This document shows, piece after piece, positions 12,201 to 21,601 of a DNA stretch of 64,000 nt. Each line of letters begins with the position of its first letter. The stretch's first letter is position 1. Under the pieces are notes generated by a model. It made no database searches. It was not told where the DNA came from and worked only from the letters and a program-made list of their open reading frames with translations. Origin of the DNA: Cardiocondyla obscurior (Eukaryota > Arthropoda > Insecta > Hymenoptera > Formicidae). The position numbers and the translations under genes are program-made. The stretch is from NCBI RefSeq assembly GCF_019399895.1, contig NC_091866.1:5625501-5689500 (forward strand), read 5' to 3'.

Positions 12201-15200
12201 GCGCCGGAACTCGCGGCCCTCCTCGGCTTCGTCTACACCGGAAGCGCTACGGTGCCGCGGATGCGACTAGACGCATTCCTGCGCGCCGCCGAAGCTCTGC
12301 GAATCCGGCTGCCGCCGGTGCCGACGATGGCAACCTGCGACCAGGCAGCGGACTGCAAGCTGGAGGACGTCAAAGATGTCAAAGTGAGCCCTAAGTACCT
12401 GCAGTGCGACCAGTACCCTTGGTACCGGTCGAGAAGATCGTCTTACGAAGAGACGTTCGACCGAAAGGAGCCCTACGTTAGAATATACCACGACGACGCC
12501 AACAGAAATGTGTTCCGGGACATTGGAGCGCTCCAAGAAATCGGTAACCCCAGCACGTCGTTCAGCCCGGCGTGGCCGGTCGGGGGGTTCCTGCATCACG
12601 ACAGAAGAGCGAGCGATTCTCGCGTTGACAAGACTCCGGTAATAGTTTCCAGTGGAGAGCCACCTTTTTGTACGTATCAACGAGACGCGTGCCTCCCCGG
12701 GGGGGCGTCTTCGGAAGGATATTCTGGTCGAGATACTCTGGAGAAAATCAGGGTGGGATACGAGAGGCTGCACATGACCTGCTCGATAGAGAAGCCGGGC
12801 GAGGACGTTTTTGCGGGAGGAGAGCCTTGCGGGGCGACGCGGGATTGTCCCTATCAGAGCCCGATGCCGTTATCGTCCTTGCAGTGCGCCGCCGCCACCG
12901 GACACGCGAGGCCGCTCGAGATGCTGGATTACGCCGCGCAGACTCCGACGGGCGAGGACCTCACCTGCGGCGAGAGCTGCTGCAGGTGGAGAACCGCCCG
13001 CAGACACGTGGCGAACCGCGTTACAGCGTCGCCGTGGCGCCAGATCGTCAGACCTCATCATTCACCACGGATCCCGCGGCCTATCCCCGCGCCACCACCT
13101 CAACGTCACGCCGATGACGTGAGTACTCAACAAGCAAATATTAACCCACGTGTTCGCCCCGAGATCGCCGATCGACACCGATCCGGACTGATCCGGCCGA
13201 TCCGGGACAATTTTAATTTCAAATCTTTATTTACCTGAATATATGAATGGCATGTTTCTCGAAGGCGGAAAAAGCGCGAGACGTATTCGCTTATTTGACG
13301 AATCGATCACGGAAATATAAGTAATATTAAAAGGCAAACACCGTGCCGTAAGCCTATTTTTAGAAAGCAGAAATTCCTTCGAAACGTTTTTAATTTTTCT
13401 CTCCACGCAAGTTTTTATAACGTGCACGTTTTGCATTCTAAATAATTTAAAAGAACTAAAAGACTAATTAGAAATTTGTAGATTGTAATTAGAAATTATT
13501 GAAAAATTGTGTAATAGAGATTAAATTAATTTTTTTTTTTATTGCACCGTTGACAATTCCTTAAAAAATTAACGCGTTATTTTTGGAGAAATTTTATTCC
13601 GACACTTTTCCAATCACGAAACTTACAACGACCGTTGAAGGCAGAAAAGAACGTGGGCCGTGCATACTCGATTACGATTTCGTTGTATCTGTCGAAATCC
13701 CGTTGTCAGGGAATCCGTATTCCCACGTATGCACGAAAAGAATTGTCCATTACGGGAACTGTGCCAAGGTGAATAACACTCAACGACACGATTGAAAGAA
13801 CACGATTTTGGTCGATCGATGATAAAAATTGATACGTGATAAAAAAAAAAAAAGAAAGACCAAACTGACGCAACCACTGTTTCATGAATAATTCAAGGAA
13901 ATTCCCAATTAAGAATTCGTACAAAAAATTAATAAATACAAAACGATTCTTAAATGAGATCAGTAACACGTAACATTTGATATGTTTAACTAAATTAATA
14001 TAATTTATAATATTCTTTTTTCTAAGTGCATTTTTAAAGACTCTAAAAAAAAAATTGTACGTATACATATCCCCGTGATTTTTCATTAAACTGCATTCAA
14101 TTTTCAAACTGTAAATTTATCGAAAACCATTAATCGCGATTGGCTTGCAGTGAGCTAGACAATTTCCGCAAAATGGCGAGATGAGCATAAACCGTTACGT
14201 CTTTAATTACTGCAGTGGAAACGAAGTATTTTAAATCAATGCGGACACTCAGATACGCTCGATATGTCATCGTCATAGCGCGCAAGATTAACGAGAGAAA
14301 ATGGTTTCAATATCTCGACCTGTCTGAATAAATCGGAGTAATAGCGAAGTTAATTGAATGGAAACTACGATCACCGTATCATGAATCTAGTGGACATGAT
14401 AGTTTCTGCTATTCGAATTAATTAACATAAAAATTTAGAACGGTTGTTCTTCAGCCTATGTATTATTTCCATATTTATTTGTTCATTCCCGCCACGATCT
14501 CAGAAAACATAATATCTATCACCGTGTTTAATATTCAGCACCTTTTGACGAAAATAATCTTAACTTGTTATCAAAAATAAATCGCGCAGTGTTTTATATG
14601 TAATTTTTAAGTATGAACAAAATGCAAAAATTAAAGAAAAACATTCTCAACGATTTAAACTTAAAGAAATGAGTGTTGGCCGTTTATTTTAATCGCGATA
14701 TCTATCGGTGTCGTGCGATCATAAAATATGACATTTTTCACAAATCTGTTTCTACTCGCGAACGAACCACGATGATATACTAGTCAAAATTAATTTGCTT
14801 ATTGAAAACTGTTTACTTCCAGCCATTACTAAAAGTTTAAGTGTCAGATATAACGAATGATCTCATGAATAAACGAAGATGTGCCAAGCGCAGAAAATAT
14901 GTAAACTAGGCGTGATTTGCATAATGTCACTTTTTTTTTTTTTCGTCATTATAGCAAAATTCTTTCTGTCTTCATATTTTTGCCTCTGCTTGTTTTAATC
15001 GCAAAAAGAAATAAAAGTGACCGAAACTCTCTTGAAATAAATTGAAGGAAGACTATTTTCAATACCAGAGCTATAAACGCGTAGCTTTACGTAATTTTAA
15101 AAACCTACTTGAATTTTTTTTATATGTATATGTACAATTAATTAAAAAAATTTTTTACAACCGATGTTATTTATCTAAACTTATCAAATTTTTCGCGGTG

Positions 15201-18200
15201 TAAAATTACATTCACTGTAGCAGGTAATTTTTTTTTTTTCTTTTTTTGTCTTACAGCGTGAGAGATGCTTCGGTCAGAGATTATCTGTTACATGTGACAT
15301 ATCATGCGTTAAGAGCTAATTGAAACCTGTAAACGCTGAACACATACGAACACCGGAAGATTCGTGTACATTTGTTGATTGGTCATTCTCTCCCCTTTCG
15401 TACACGTGCATTACACATCTTTACAAGTAGCAGGGTTATTTGTGAAGTTTCCAGCTGCGCTGTCGCCCTTCCCTCGATTCCGATGCTGTTCCGCTTAATG
15501 CGGCTATCAGTTAGCGCGTCGCGGCAGTTTATCAGACCGCGCCGTGATTGCGCATCGCCAGCTGGCAATGCCAGCTGCGCGCCCGTTCGTCGCGTTATTA
15601 TTACGCGCCCGATCTGGGAAAGTTTTCTCTTTCGACGGCGAGAGATGCGTGCTACATTTCGGACACCAATGTGGACAATCACGGCGACTGTCCGCTTGCG
15701 CAAGCAGCGCATATTCCCGCAGCTTTGCGCCGAGATCGCGCCAAGATTTCAACGCGGCGTGATCGCGATTCTCATCGACGTGATTTTCCTCCGCAGAGTA
15801 AATAGAATTGACTCGCGATTCCGTTTAAAGTTTATAATAAACTTCGACTAAATTATTTTCCAATTTATTCCTACGATTTTATTTAAAATATTTGAGGATA
15901 AAATATTATTTTTAAAATTTCGAATGCGTAAGTAACGTTTATCGCAATTTCGCAAGTCAGTGCTCGATCGAAATTAATTCTACTAGACTCGAATATCTCT
16001 ACAAATGAGCGCGGTAACAAATACCGACGTCGTTTAAAAAGAAAAAAATTTTTTTAAGCGGTCAACACTATCGTAATAAATGAATCGGCAGCAAGAGGCA
16101 AAATAAAAATTTGACAAATATGAAAGTTACGATAGCAAGTACGAATTGTTTGAAAATCTAAGGAACGCGGAAAAAATATTGTAATAATCGACGGAATACA
16201 TTCAGACGCGTGTTTTACTATGTGAATTTCAGCCCGGCGATTAATAATTGGCTCCCGTTGAACGCAAATATAAATTATTACCGAGACCCGTGTAATTAGC
16301 ATACAATTAACAATTCACCTTCCTTATCGTGTCGACGGTGATTAGACCATTACTATTACAATCGAACGGGCGATAGTATTAAATTGTTTTACAATCTAAC
16401 TACTTTCTAATTGCTGCTTTCTTCTGTTCCTTCTGACTGCTCATTATGCAGACACATTCCTGAGCGTGACTACTGCTACATTGTAGAAGTTTTATTTTGC
16501 ATTACAGATAGGAAACTCCCGACGACTGTTGGATTATATCGCATTAATCGGACGCGTTTAGAAATTGTTCCCCGCTGGTTCGATAAAATTATAGAAATAT
16601 ATTACAGAGCTAATAGAATAATAATTACTTCAAGAGTTTTGCAATCTAGAAGAATCAAAGTTAAAGATCTAAAGTTTCTTTTTTAGAAGAAAATAAGCTA
16701 TACATTTTTTTTTCATACTTGGAAAAACGTTAAGCGTTGCTTTTTTTTATTCCTAAAAAATACTTTAAATTCTTTTCTTTAATTTATTTAAATTAAAGAA
16801 GAAATGTACAGGAGACGACACAACTCGCGCTGAATACCTCGATACTTTGGCATCGTTCTAAGTTAACGGGCGAATGGGAGCTGACTACTTAAAATCGAGC
16901 GTGACTAAAAGTATTGTAAAACAGTAAAAAGCTGAATTTCAAACGTCACTTTCTAGCTCATTGAAACGCGTCGACCGATGCGCCGTGACGATTTCGATTC
17001 TTCACGCGAATACGCCACGCTATACCTCAAGATTAATGAATGCGGATAAGTTCGATTTGATCGAGGATGTATTTCCGTCAATAAACATTTAATTTTATAA
17101 CTACAAACGTAATGTTGTTTTGGAAAAATCACGATGATGCATAATTCTTTTATCTTTTTATATTTTTGTATGTTAAAACTCTGCTTTTCGTTAATTAAAA
17201 TTAATTATTCTCACAAAGGACAATTCTGTACTAAAAAAGAAAAAAAAAACCGGTTGTTGCAGGAAATCCATAAGAAGCCTATAGCTGTAGAGCCAACTCG
17301 GTCTACGGTAATCTCGATAAGCCCGAATATTATTCATTCCTCAAAAAGCACAACGCGAAGCGACAGGCCTTGTCCTACGACTTTCGAAGTTCCTACCAGT
17401 TGCGAGACGAGTTTCAGCAACGATGTGCGACCACCGCGCGAGGCAATCGACAGCTCGGAGGCGAGAATCCGGGAGATCTACCGGTCGCCGGTACCGTTCG
17501 CTCCTTCTGATCAAGTCGCGACGCCCTCGAACGGGGCTAGAAGCGGCGAGCAGCCTTTTTTACAGAACCTACTCTCGAGTAACGACACCGTCATCACGAG
17601 CACTGGCAAAAGTGGAGGCGGATACGCGACGCAGGTGGTCCAGCAAGCGCCAGCGAAGCCCGAGCTGTCGCATCCGGTCAGCAGACTCTGCGACACCGTC
17701 GAGGCCGACGAAAGAAAGGAGGCGAAAACGGAAGCTGTTAGCGCGGAAAAGATTGAAGAGGACAGGATTGAGAGGATCCTCGTCGACAGCGATAGCAATA
17801 ACAACAACGAGACGATCGTAAACACGGAGGCGTCGCGCGGACGTGCGGACGACCACAGGTGCGACCAGTGCGGGAAGACTTTCGTCACGAGAGCATCGCT
17901 CAAGGTACGAATATTAAATCAGATGCCTAGCGCTTTAAGGACTTTCGATTCTCAGGCAGAAACGTAGATATTACGGACCTCACCTTCTCATAAACTACAG
18001 ATTTAGCGGAGATTCAACTGAATAGCTAACTACTCGGCATAGATCCTTGATCACCTTGGCTTGCACAAGTCCTAAACCACTCGAACCGTTTCTCACTGAT
18101 GATATTCCTCACGCACGATGTTCCATAAGTTACTAAGCAAATTATACACCTCGTCTGTTTTTTTTTCCTTATTTTTTTTTTTTTTTAATTCTTGACGTCA

Positions 18201-19349
18201 GATACAGGTCTCTAATTTCTCAGATATTTCGCGGAGCCTAAGTGTCAGTTACGTTAAGATTAATGTCAGTTAAATTACGGCCGTTCTTCTTTACGACATT
18301 ACCTGCCCGGCGCGAGCGAGCACTTGACACTTGATCGTGTGTGTACACACTTTCGTGCCCATATCGATTAAGCGTGAAATACTATCTCCAAGTCGTTTCG
18401 CGATGCCTACTTTTCTTAAACGGTAACTTTGTTCGGCCGTATCGCGCCCGAGCCGATTATCAAAGATCAGAGTCGCGACCTACGTTAAAAAATTTCTTTC
18501 TTTTCCGCGCGGCCGCGAGCCTTGTTGCAAACTGTATAGCTACATATCTTCGTCTCTGTGTGATCGTCGCAGGTGCACAGCCGCACGCACTCCGGAGAAA
18601 AGCCGTTCCGCTGCGCCGACTGCGGCAAGCAGTTCTCGCAGCTGCGAAACTACAAATATCACCGCAGCGTGCACGAGGGCACGCGGGAGTTCGCCGCCAC
18701 TTGTCCGGAATGCGGCAAGTACTTCAACGATCGCGGATACCTAAGCTCGCATATGAAGATCCACCGGAACCGCAAAGAGTACGGGTGCGCGGAATGCGGC
18801 AAGAGCTTCAATCAACGCGTGGCCTACAACATGCACGTACGCATACACACGGGCGTGAAGCCGCACCAGTGCGACCAGTGCGGCAAAGCGTTCTCGCGGA
18901 AGATGCTGCTCAAGCAGCACCTGAGGACCCACTCCGGCGAGCGGCCGTACCAGTGCCAGGTGTGTCAAAAAGCGTTTGCCGACCGTTCCAACATGACCTT
19001 GCACACCAGACTGCACTCTGGACTCAAACCCTACCAGTGCACCCTGTGTTCCAAGGCCTTCACCAAGAAACACCACCTCAAGACTCATCTCAACTATCAC
19101 ACCGGCACCAAGCCGTACTCCTGTACCAACTGCGGCGGCCGGTTCTCCCAGAGCAGCAACATGAGGACCCACTTCAAGAAATGTATCGTCAACAACGCGA
19201 CCGGAATGACGGCCAAGTCTCACGACGAGGCCGGTACCGAGAGCGGTATCGCACCGCAGGTGGTGCTGACGCCGCCCAACTCCGATCAGGAATCCAGCAT
19301 CCTCACACCGATCTCAAAGAGCGCCGTTGCGATAGAGAGCAACACCTAA
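6..19349 (+). CDS. BTB/POZ - C2H2 zinc-finger transcription factor (four exons, 858 aa)
   Basis: Probable nuclear DNA-binding regulator. Coding exons are 6-173, 12129-13118, 17263-17904 and 18573-19349; every junction is GT-AG and phase 0, giving 858 residues. Residues about 15-117 form a BTB/POZ dimerisation domain, with the typical FLAHRLVLSAASPYLQ core ending exon 1 and the FVYTGSATVP turn in exon 2. A long low-complexity, Ser/Pro-rich linker follows. Eight C2H2 fingers occupy residues about 586-804, joined by TGEKP-like linkers (HSGEKPF, HSGERPY, HTGTKPY). The last finger ends in Cys instead of the second His (C2HC). The C-terminal tail is Ser/Thr/Pro-rich. The family (BTB-ZnF proteins such as tramtrack or lola) is certain, but I cannot name the orthologue. 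The first ATG follows only five bases of window, so the true start may lie upstream. A putative antisense transcript overlaps the locus. Confidence 0.9.
1508..1990. repeat. Three diverged tandem copies of an approximately 120-bp unit
   Basis: Three blocks share the same order of words: about 1508-1625, 1706-1825 and 1872-1990. Each has CTCT, then TAATTT or AACTTC with a GCCACTTGAT-like word (1524, 1729, 1890), then a CCGTTAT or CTTATCAT word, then a (C)TGATCTC-like stretch, and ends with a TTTATTTTACGCC(C/T)CGTTG-like word. The starts are spaced 205 and 161 bases, so the spacers vary. Identity is moderate and was judged by eye. No open frame spans them. Confidence 0.6.
3444..3487 (-). ncRNA. 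Exon-like block A2 of a putative minus-strand spliced transcript
   Basis: A 44-base block bounded on the minus strand by a good acceptor (TTTTATGTTACAG) and a good donor (GATTG|GTAAGT). It lies 96 bases downstream of block A1. The same 44 bases, with the same borders, occur on the plus strand at 36708-36751. One reading frame is open through A1 and A2, but there is no start codon evidence, so a non-coding exon is the safer call. Confidence 0.5.
3584..3685 (-). ncRNA. Exon-like block A1 with the shared purine-rich 3' module
   Basis: A 102-base block on the minus strand. The acceptor has a strong pyrimidine tract (TTTTTTTTGTTACAG) and the donor is TTTTAA|GTAAGT. Its 3' half reads CTGAGAGGAGGAGCAGG, then CCCGGGACGGGCATCC, then CGGCGGAGCAACT. 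Related words end several other exon-like blocks in the window. It matches plus-strand 36514-36609 almost exactly from the module onward. It sits inside intron 1 of the zinc-finger gene, on the opposite strand. Confidence 0.5.
5738..5777. repeat. 21-bp tandem duplication
   Basis: Two copies of AAAGAAG(C/T)TAATATATTTT lie head to tail at 5738-5758 and 5759-5777, differing by one base plus T-run length. This is probably simple slippage. Confidence 0.8.
6272..6299. repeat. 28-base A run
   Basis: An uninterrupted A homopolymer inside intron 1 of the zinc-finger gene. No retroelement body was recognised 5' of it, so it is treated as a simple repeat. Confidence 0.9.
12129..13118 (+). CDS. Exon 2 of the BTB-zinc-finger gene: end of BTB domain and linker
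   Basis: Codes for 330 residues. The acceptor is TTTGCAG|GAAG; the donor is GATGAC|GTGAGT at 13119. It begins EVLLAHSKV and carries the rest of the BTB domain to about residue 117 of the protein, ending near LRIRLPPVP. The remainder is a disordered linker with Tyr, Pro and Cys patches. Other forward frames stay open over the GC-rich 3' part (about 12811-13117). The frame chosen here is the one that enters exon 3 without a stop and in phase. Confidence 0.82.
13119..17262 (+). other. Intron 2 of the BTB-zinc-finger gene
   Basis: About 4.1 kb of AT-rich sequence with several T runs. A CpG-rich patch near 15.45-15.78 kb is open in several frames on both strands, but shows no recognisable protein, no domain and no exon border pair. 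I see no gene here. Confidence 0.65.
17263..17904 (+). CDS. Exon 3 of the BTB-zinc-finger gene: linker and first half of zinc finger 1
   Basis: Codes for 214 residues. The acceptor is GTTGCAG|GAAATC; the donor is CTCAAG|GTACGA at 17905. It is mostly Ser/Thr/Glu-rich linker, with an Asn run (SDSNNNNE) before the first finger. The exon ends inside finger 1 (CDQCGKTFVTRASLK), which is completed by VHSRTH in the next exon. The clean reconstruction of a C2H2 finger across this junction confirms the splice. Confidence 0.87.
17905..18572 (+). other. Intron 3 of the BTB-zinc-finger gene
   Basis: A 668-base intron between GTACGA and CGTCGCAG that interrupts zinc finger 1. It contains T runs and nothing else identifiable. 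Confidence 0.8.
18573..19349 (+). CDS. Exon 4 of the BTB-zinc-finger gene: zinc fingers 1 (end) to 8 and C-terminus
   Basis: Codes for 258 residues and ends at TAA 19347-19349. The acceptor is CGTCGCAG|GTGCAC. It completes finger 1 and holds seven more fingers at 28-30 residue spacing: CADCGKQF, CPECGKYF, CAECGKSF, CDQCGKAF, CQVCQKAF, CTLCSKAF and CTNCGGRF. Each has HX3H except the last, which ends HFKKC. The tail contains TPPNSDQESS. Long open frames on the other frames of this exon are composition shadows. Confidence 0.93.
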   Translation: MHSRTHSGEKPFRCADCGKQFSQLRNYKYHRSVHEGTREFAATCPECGKYFNDRGYLSSHMKIHRNRKEYGCAECGKSFNQRVAYNMHVRIHTGVKPHQCDQCGKAFSRKMLLKQHLRTHSGERPYQCQVCQKAFADRSNMTLHTRLHSGLKPYQCTLCSKAFTKKHHLKTHLNYHTGTKPYSCTNCGGRFSQSSNMRTHFKKCIVNNATGMTAKSHDEAGTESGIAPQVVLTPPNSDQESSILTPISKSAVAIESNT

Positions 19350-19807
19350 CGGTTCCCGCTGCGTGGAAAATCAAGCCTCGCGAATGAACCAAGTATCAAG
19401 GGGAACGATATAGAAATACTGTGGCCAATCTCAATCGCCATTTTCACAACGGTGGTGATAAATATACAAGAATATCATTAATTTTATAGCAACGATGTAT
19501 ATTATACGCATTTAATTATTGTTAAATTAATTCCAAGTTAATCGCGGACTTGACATTTGCAGGTTTCGTCTGTAAATAGTTTGCCAGCAGCGAGTAGAAT
19601 CATTTATGTTAACGTAACGTTACGGAGTTATAATGTAAAAAATTTCTTTTTTAAATTCGCGTAGAAAGTTTTACATTTTTAGAAAAACCCAGGGTTAATT
19701 AATTAACGAAAGTAAGATTGCGAATCTCGATAGTGGTATACGATAACCATTGCATTATACCTTTCAGTTCCTGTATTTATTATGTATCATATAATTATTA
19801 AACTTAC

Positions 19808-19891
19808 CCCTAGATAGTTGCTCCGCTACTTCGAGCCTCCTCTCGATCGTCCTCTCAGCTTTCGTTTACGTTTGTTGCCTCCCAGGTCCTC
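19808..19891 (-). ncRNA. Exon-like block C of the putative minus-strand transcript
   Basis: An 84-base block with acceptor GTTTTAAACAG and donor TCTAGGG|GTAAGT on the minus strand. It contains GAGGACCTGGGAGG, CTGAGAGGA and GCGGAGCAACT, words that recur in the other exon-like blocks. All three frames contain a stop, so it is unlikely to be internal coding sequence. It lies just beyond the stop codon of the zinc-finger gene, probably in or near its 3' UTR, in antisense. Confidence 0.48.
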
Positions 19892-20083
19892 CTGTTTAAA
19901 ACATTAAATGCAATAAATATATCTGAAGCTCATCTTTTCTAAACTGACATAAAAATAATGCCAGCTGAAAGTCTTCTAATCTTACTTTTAGAATAATTTC
20001 AGAATTACTTGGCGCAAACGAAAACAAAACCGGTTATGCGATTAATAAAAATAATTAAAAAAAAAAAATTTAATTAACCTTAC

Positions 20084-20325
20084 CTCTGAGTTGTACAGTC
20101 GTCGCCCGATGCCTTCCCCAGGCCGCCTTTCTCCTCCTTTCAGCCACCGTCGCAGCACAGCACACACTCGCGAATATCACACTCGTAAATTGTCAAGAAA
20201 ATTGCGCGACACTTGCCGGCAAAAAAAAAACGAAAAAAAAAATATTCGAGAACGATACTGTTAATTGTCACATCCCGACTGTCCGTTACACAACGTATTC
20301 GCGACGAGTCGATGAAACGTCCCAA
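20084..20325 (-). ncRNA. Exon-like block D, probable upstream exon of the minus-strand transcript
   Basis: Ends at a strong donor, CTCAGAG|GTAAGG, on the minus strand. It is followed after a 192-base intron by block C, whose acceptor is intact. The last 60 bases carry CTGAAAGGAGGAG and GGGGAAGGCATCGGGC, resembling the module of blocks A1 and E. The 5' limit is not visible; a first exon starting in the CpG-rich stretch above 20.3 kb is inference. Confidence 0.42.
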
Positions 20326-21539
20326 ACCCGGAAACGCGAGACATCAGCGTCGTTGACGATCGTCGTGAAGGGATAATTATCTCGCAACGTACGCTGCGAC
20401 GGTGGTTGGCGCTCGACACTGCCGTGATGTGCGTCGATCCTCACACGAAATCCATAGTTGATATATCGCGAAGCACCGGCCGTTGAAAACCACCGAAAAC
20501 CGAGACAGAGAAGTCCCATTACTTCCTTCCGCGTCTTCTCGATCACCACCCGGCCCCAGGATGTACGTCGCGGTGATCGACAGGTTCAGTCGCCATTAAT
20601 CTTTCAACCGAGCAAGACGCGTGAAGTTGCCGTGGCGTCTCTTTCTGTCTCTCTCTTTCTTTCTCTCTCTCTCACTCTTTGTCTCTCCGTCTGTCTCACT
20701 CGATCGAGCGAGGGCGAACGAACGAAAGAAATCTACGACCCCGACAGTCACCGATCGCGAAGAATCACGGGTAGAATCGTGTAAAATAATACGCACCGCG
20801 GCACCGTATTTTAATACTTGTTTCTCCGTCCCGAGTAGGCGAGTAGGTGTGGTGGGGGTAAACGTAGCGCGCTCGTTCATCGGTCCGTCGTCCGACTGTG
20901 TTTATTTACATTGCCTCGCGGTACAAGTGCTCGAGGCGAGAGACTCATTGTTAGCCCGCAATCTCGGTGATCTTAACGATAACGTGCGTCGAATATTTGG
21001 ACTTCTAGATATTACGTCGGGGTGAACGAAAATCTCGACGCGTCTCGCGCTCGCCTCCGCGGACCCTGCGATTTGCTCGCACTGAATCTAGCCGGCGATG
21101 ATCCAGATGTCGCCAGAGCGACCTAAAGACGTCACTATGCGCGTCGCCCTGCGCGGGCCAGTTCGCGAATAATTGCGTGCCAACAAGTAACGACATCTTG
21201 GACCCCGCCGAAGCGTCACGTCTACCTTCAACGCGAAGGGAACGCGTAATGGCGTCATAATTGTCGCTCGCGAACGAAGAGATTCCGGAATCTCGGCGTA
21301 CGTGCGTTCTAATAGTTTCCCGTTGCGTATCTGCGTCACGTCCCGGACGCTCGGGATCATTTGGCGTACGATTAACTTGTCGAGAGCGCCGGCAAGCGTG
21401 TCGTGCGGTTTTTGTGCCGAACAGTACGCGTGCGATCGCAATTAACCGCGGAACGGTTGCGAGTGTGTTGTGCACGGAGGTGAAAAGAGAAGGCGACAAC
21501 GATCGCGGAGGCTAAGAGACGACGACCTGGGCCACGGAG
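20326..21539. promoter_or_regulatory. CpG-rich region, candidate divergent promoter
   Basis: About 1.2 kb rich in CpG between the minus-strand block D and the plus-strand block F. It contains a 60-base C/T tract (20637-20700). Open frames here (for example minus 21005-21499) have random-looking composition. Putative exons leave in both directions from this interval, so a bidirectional promoter is a fair guess. No core promoter element is asserted. Confidence 0.35.
20637..20700. repeat. C/T-rich (polypyrimidine) simple repeat
   Basis: An imperfect CT/CTTT repeat (CTCTCTCTTTCTTTC...) in the candidate divergent promoter. On the minus strand it is a GA tract of the kind bound by GAGA-type factors; that role is inference. 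Confidence 0.8.
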
Positions 21540-21599
21540 ACTGAAAAGAGGCGTATATCTGGCTGATTGTGAGAGGCATTGGACGGGAGCAGCTACAAA
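21540..21599 (+). ncRNA. Exon-like block F (3' end of a plus-strand first exon)
   Basis: The stretch ends at donor CTACAAA|GTAAGT. It contains CTGAAAAGAGG and GGACGGGAGCAGCTAC, close to the 3' module of blocks A1 and C; a few bases upstream GACCTGGG also matches block C. The 5' limit is not visible and no acceptor partner is proven. It may be the first exon of a plus-strand transcript that reaches the blocks at 36 kb, or the 5' UTR of a gene not recognised here. Confidence 0.35.
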
Positions 21600-21601
21600 G
21601 T

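Noticed and set aside
12970..13118. Sequencing frameshift in exon 2 of the zinc-finger gene
   Set aside because: The continuous frame meets the donor in phase 0 and enters exon 3 in the frame that leads to zinc finger 1; no shift is needed.
15372..15851. 159-codon plus-strand frame in intron 2
   Set aside because: Several frames on both strands are open in the same CpG-rich patch; no domain and no suitable splice sites.
18341..19387. 348-codon plus-strand frame overlapping the zinc-finger exon
   Set aside because: It is the wrong-frame shadow of the zinc-finger array; repeated His/Gln-rich words come from the finger repeats.
21005..21499. 164-codon minus-strand open frame
   Set aside because: Arg-rich composition typical of CpG-rich random sequence, no domain, no splice partner; the region is better read as a promoter or UTR.
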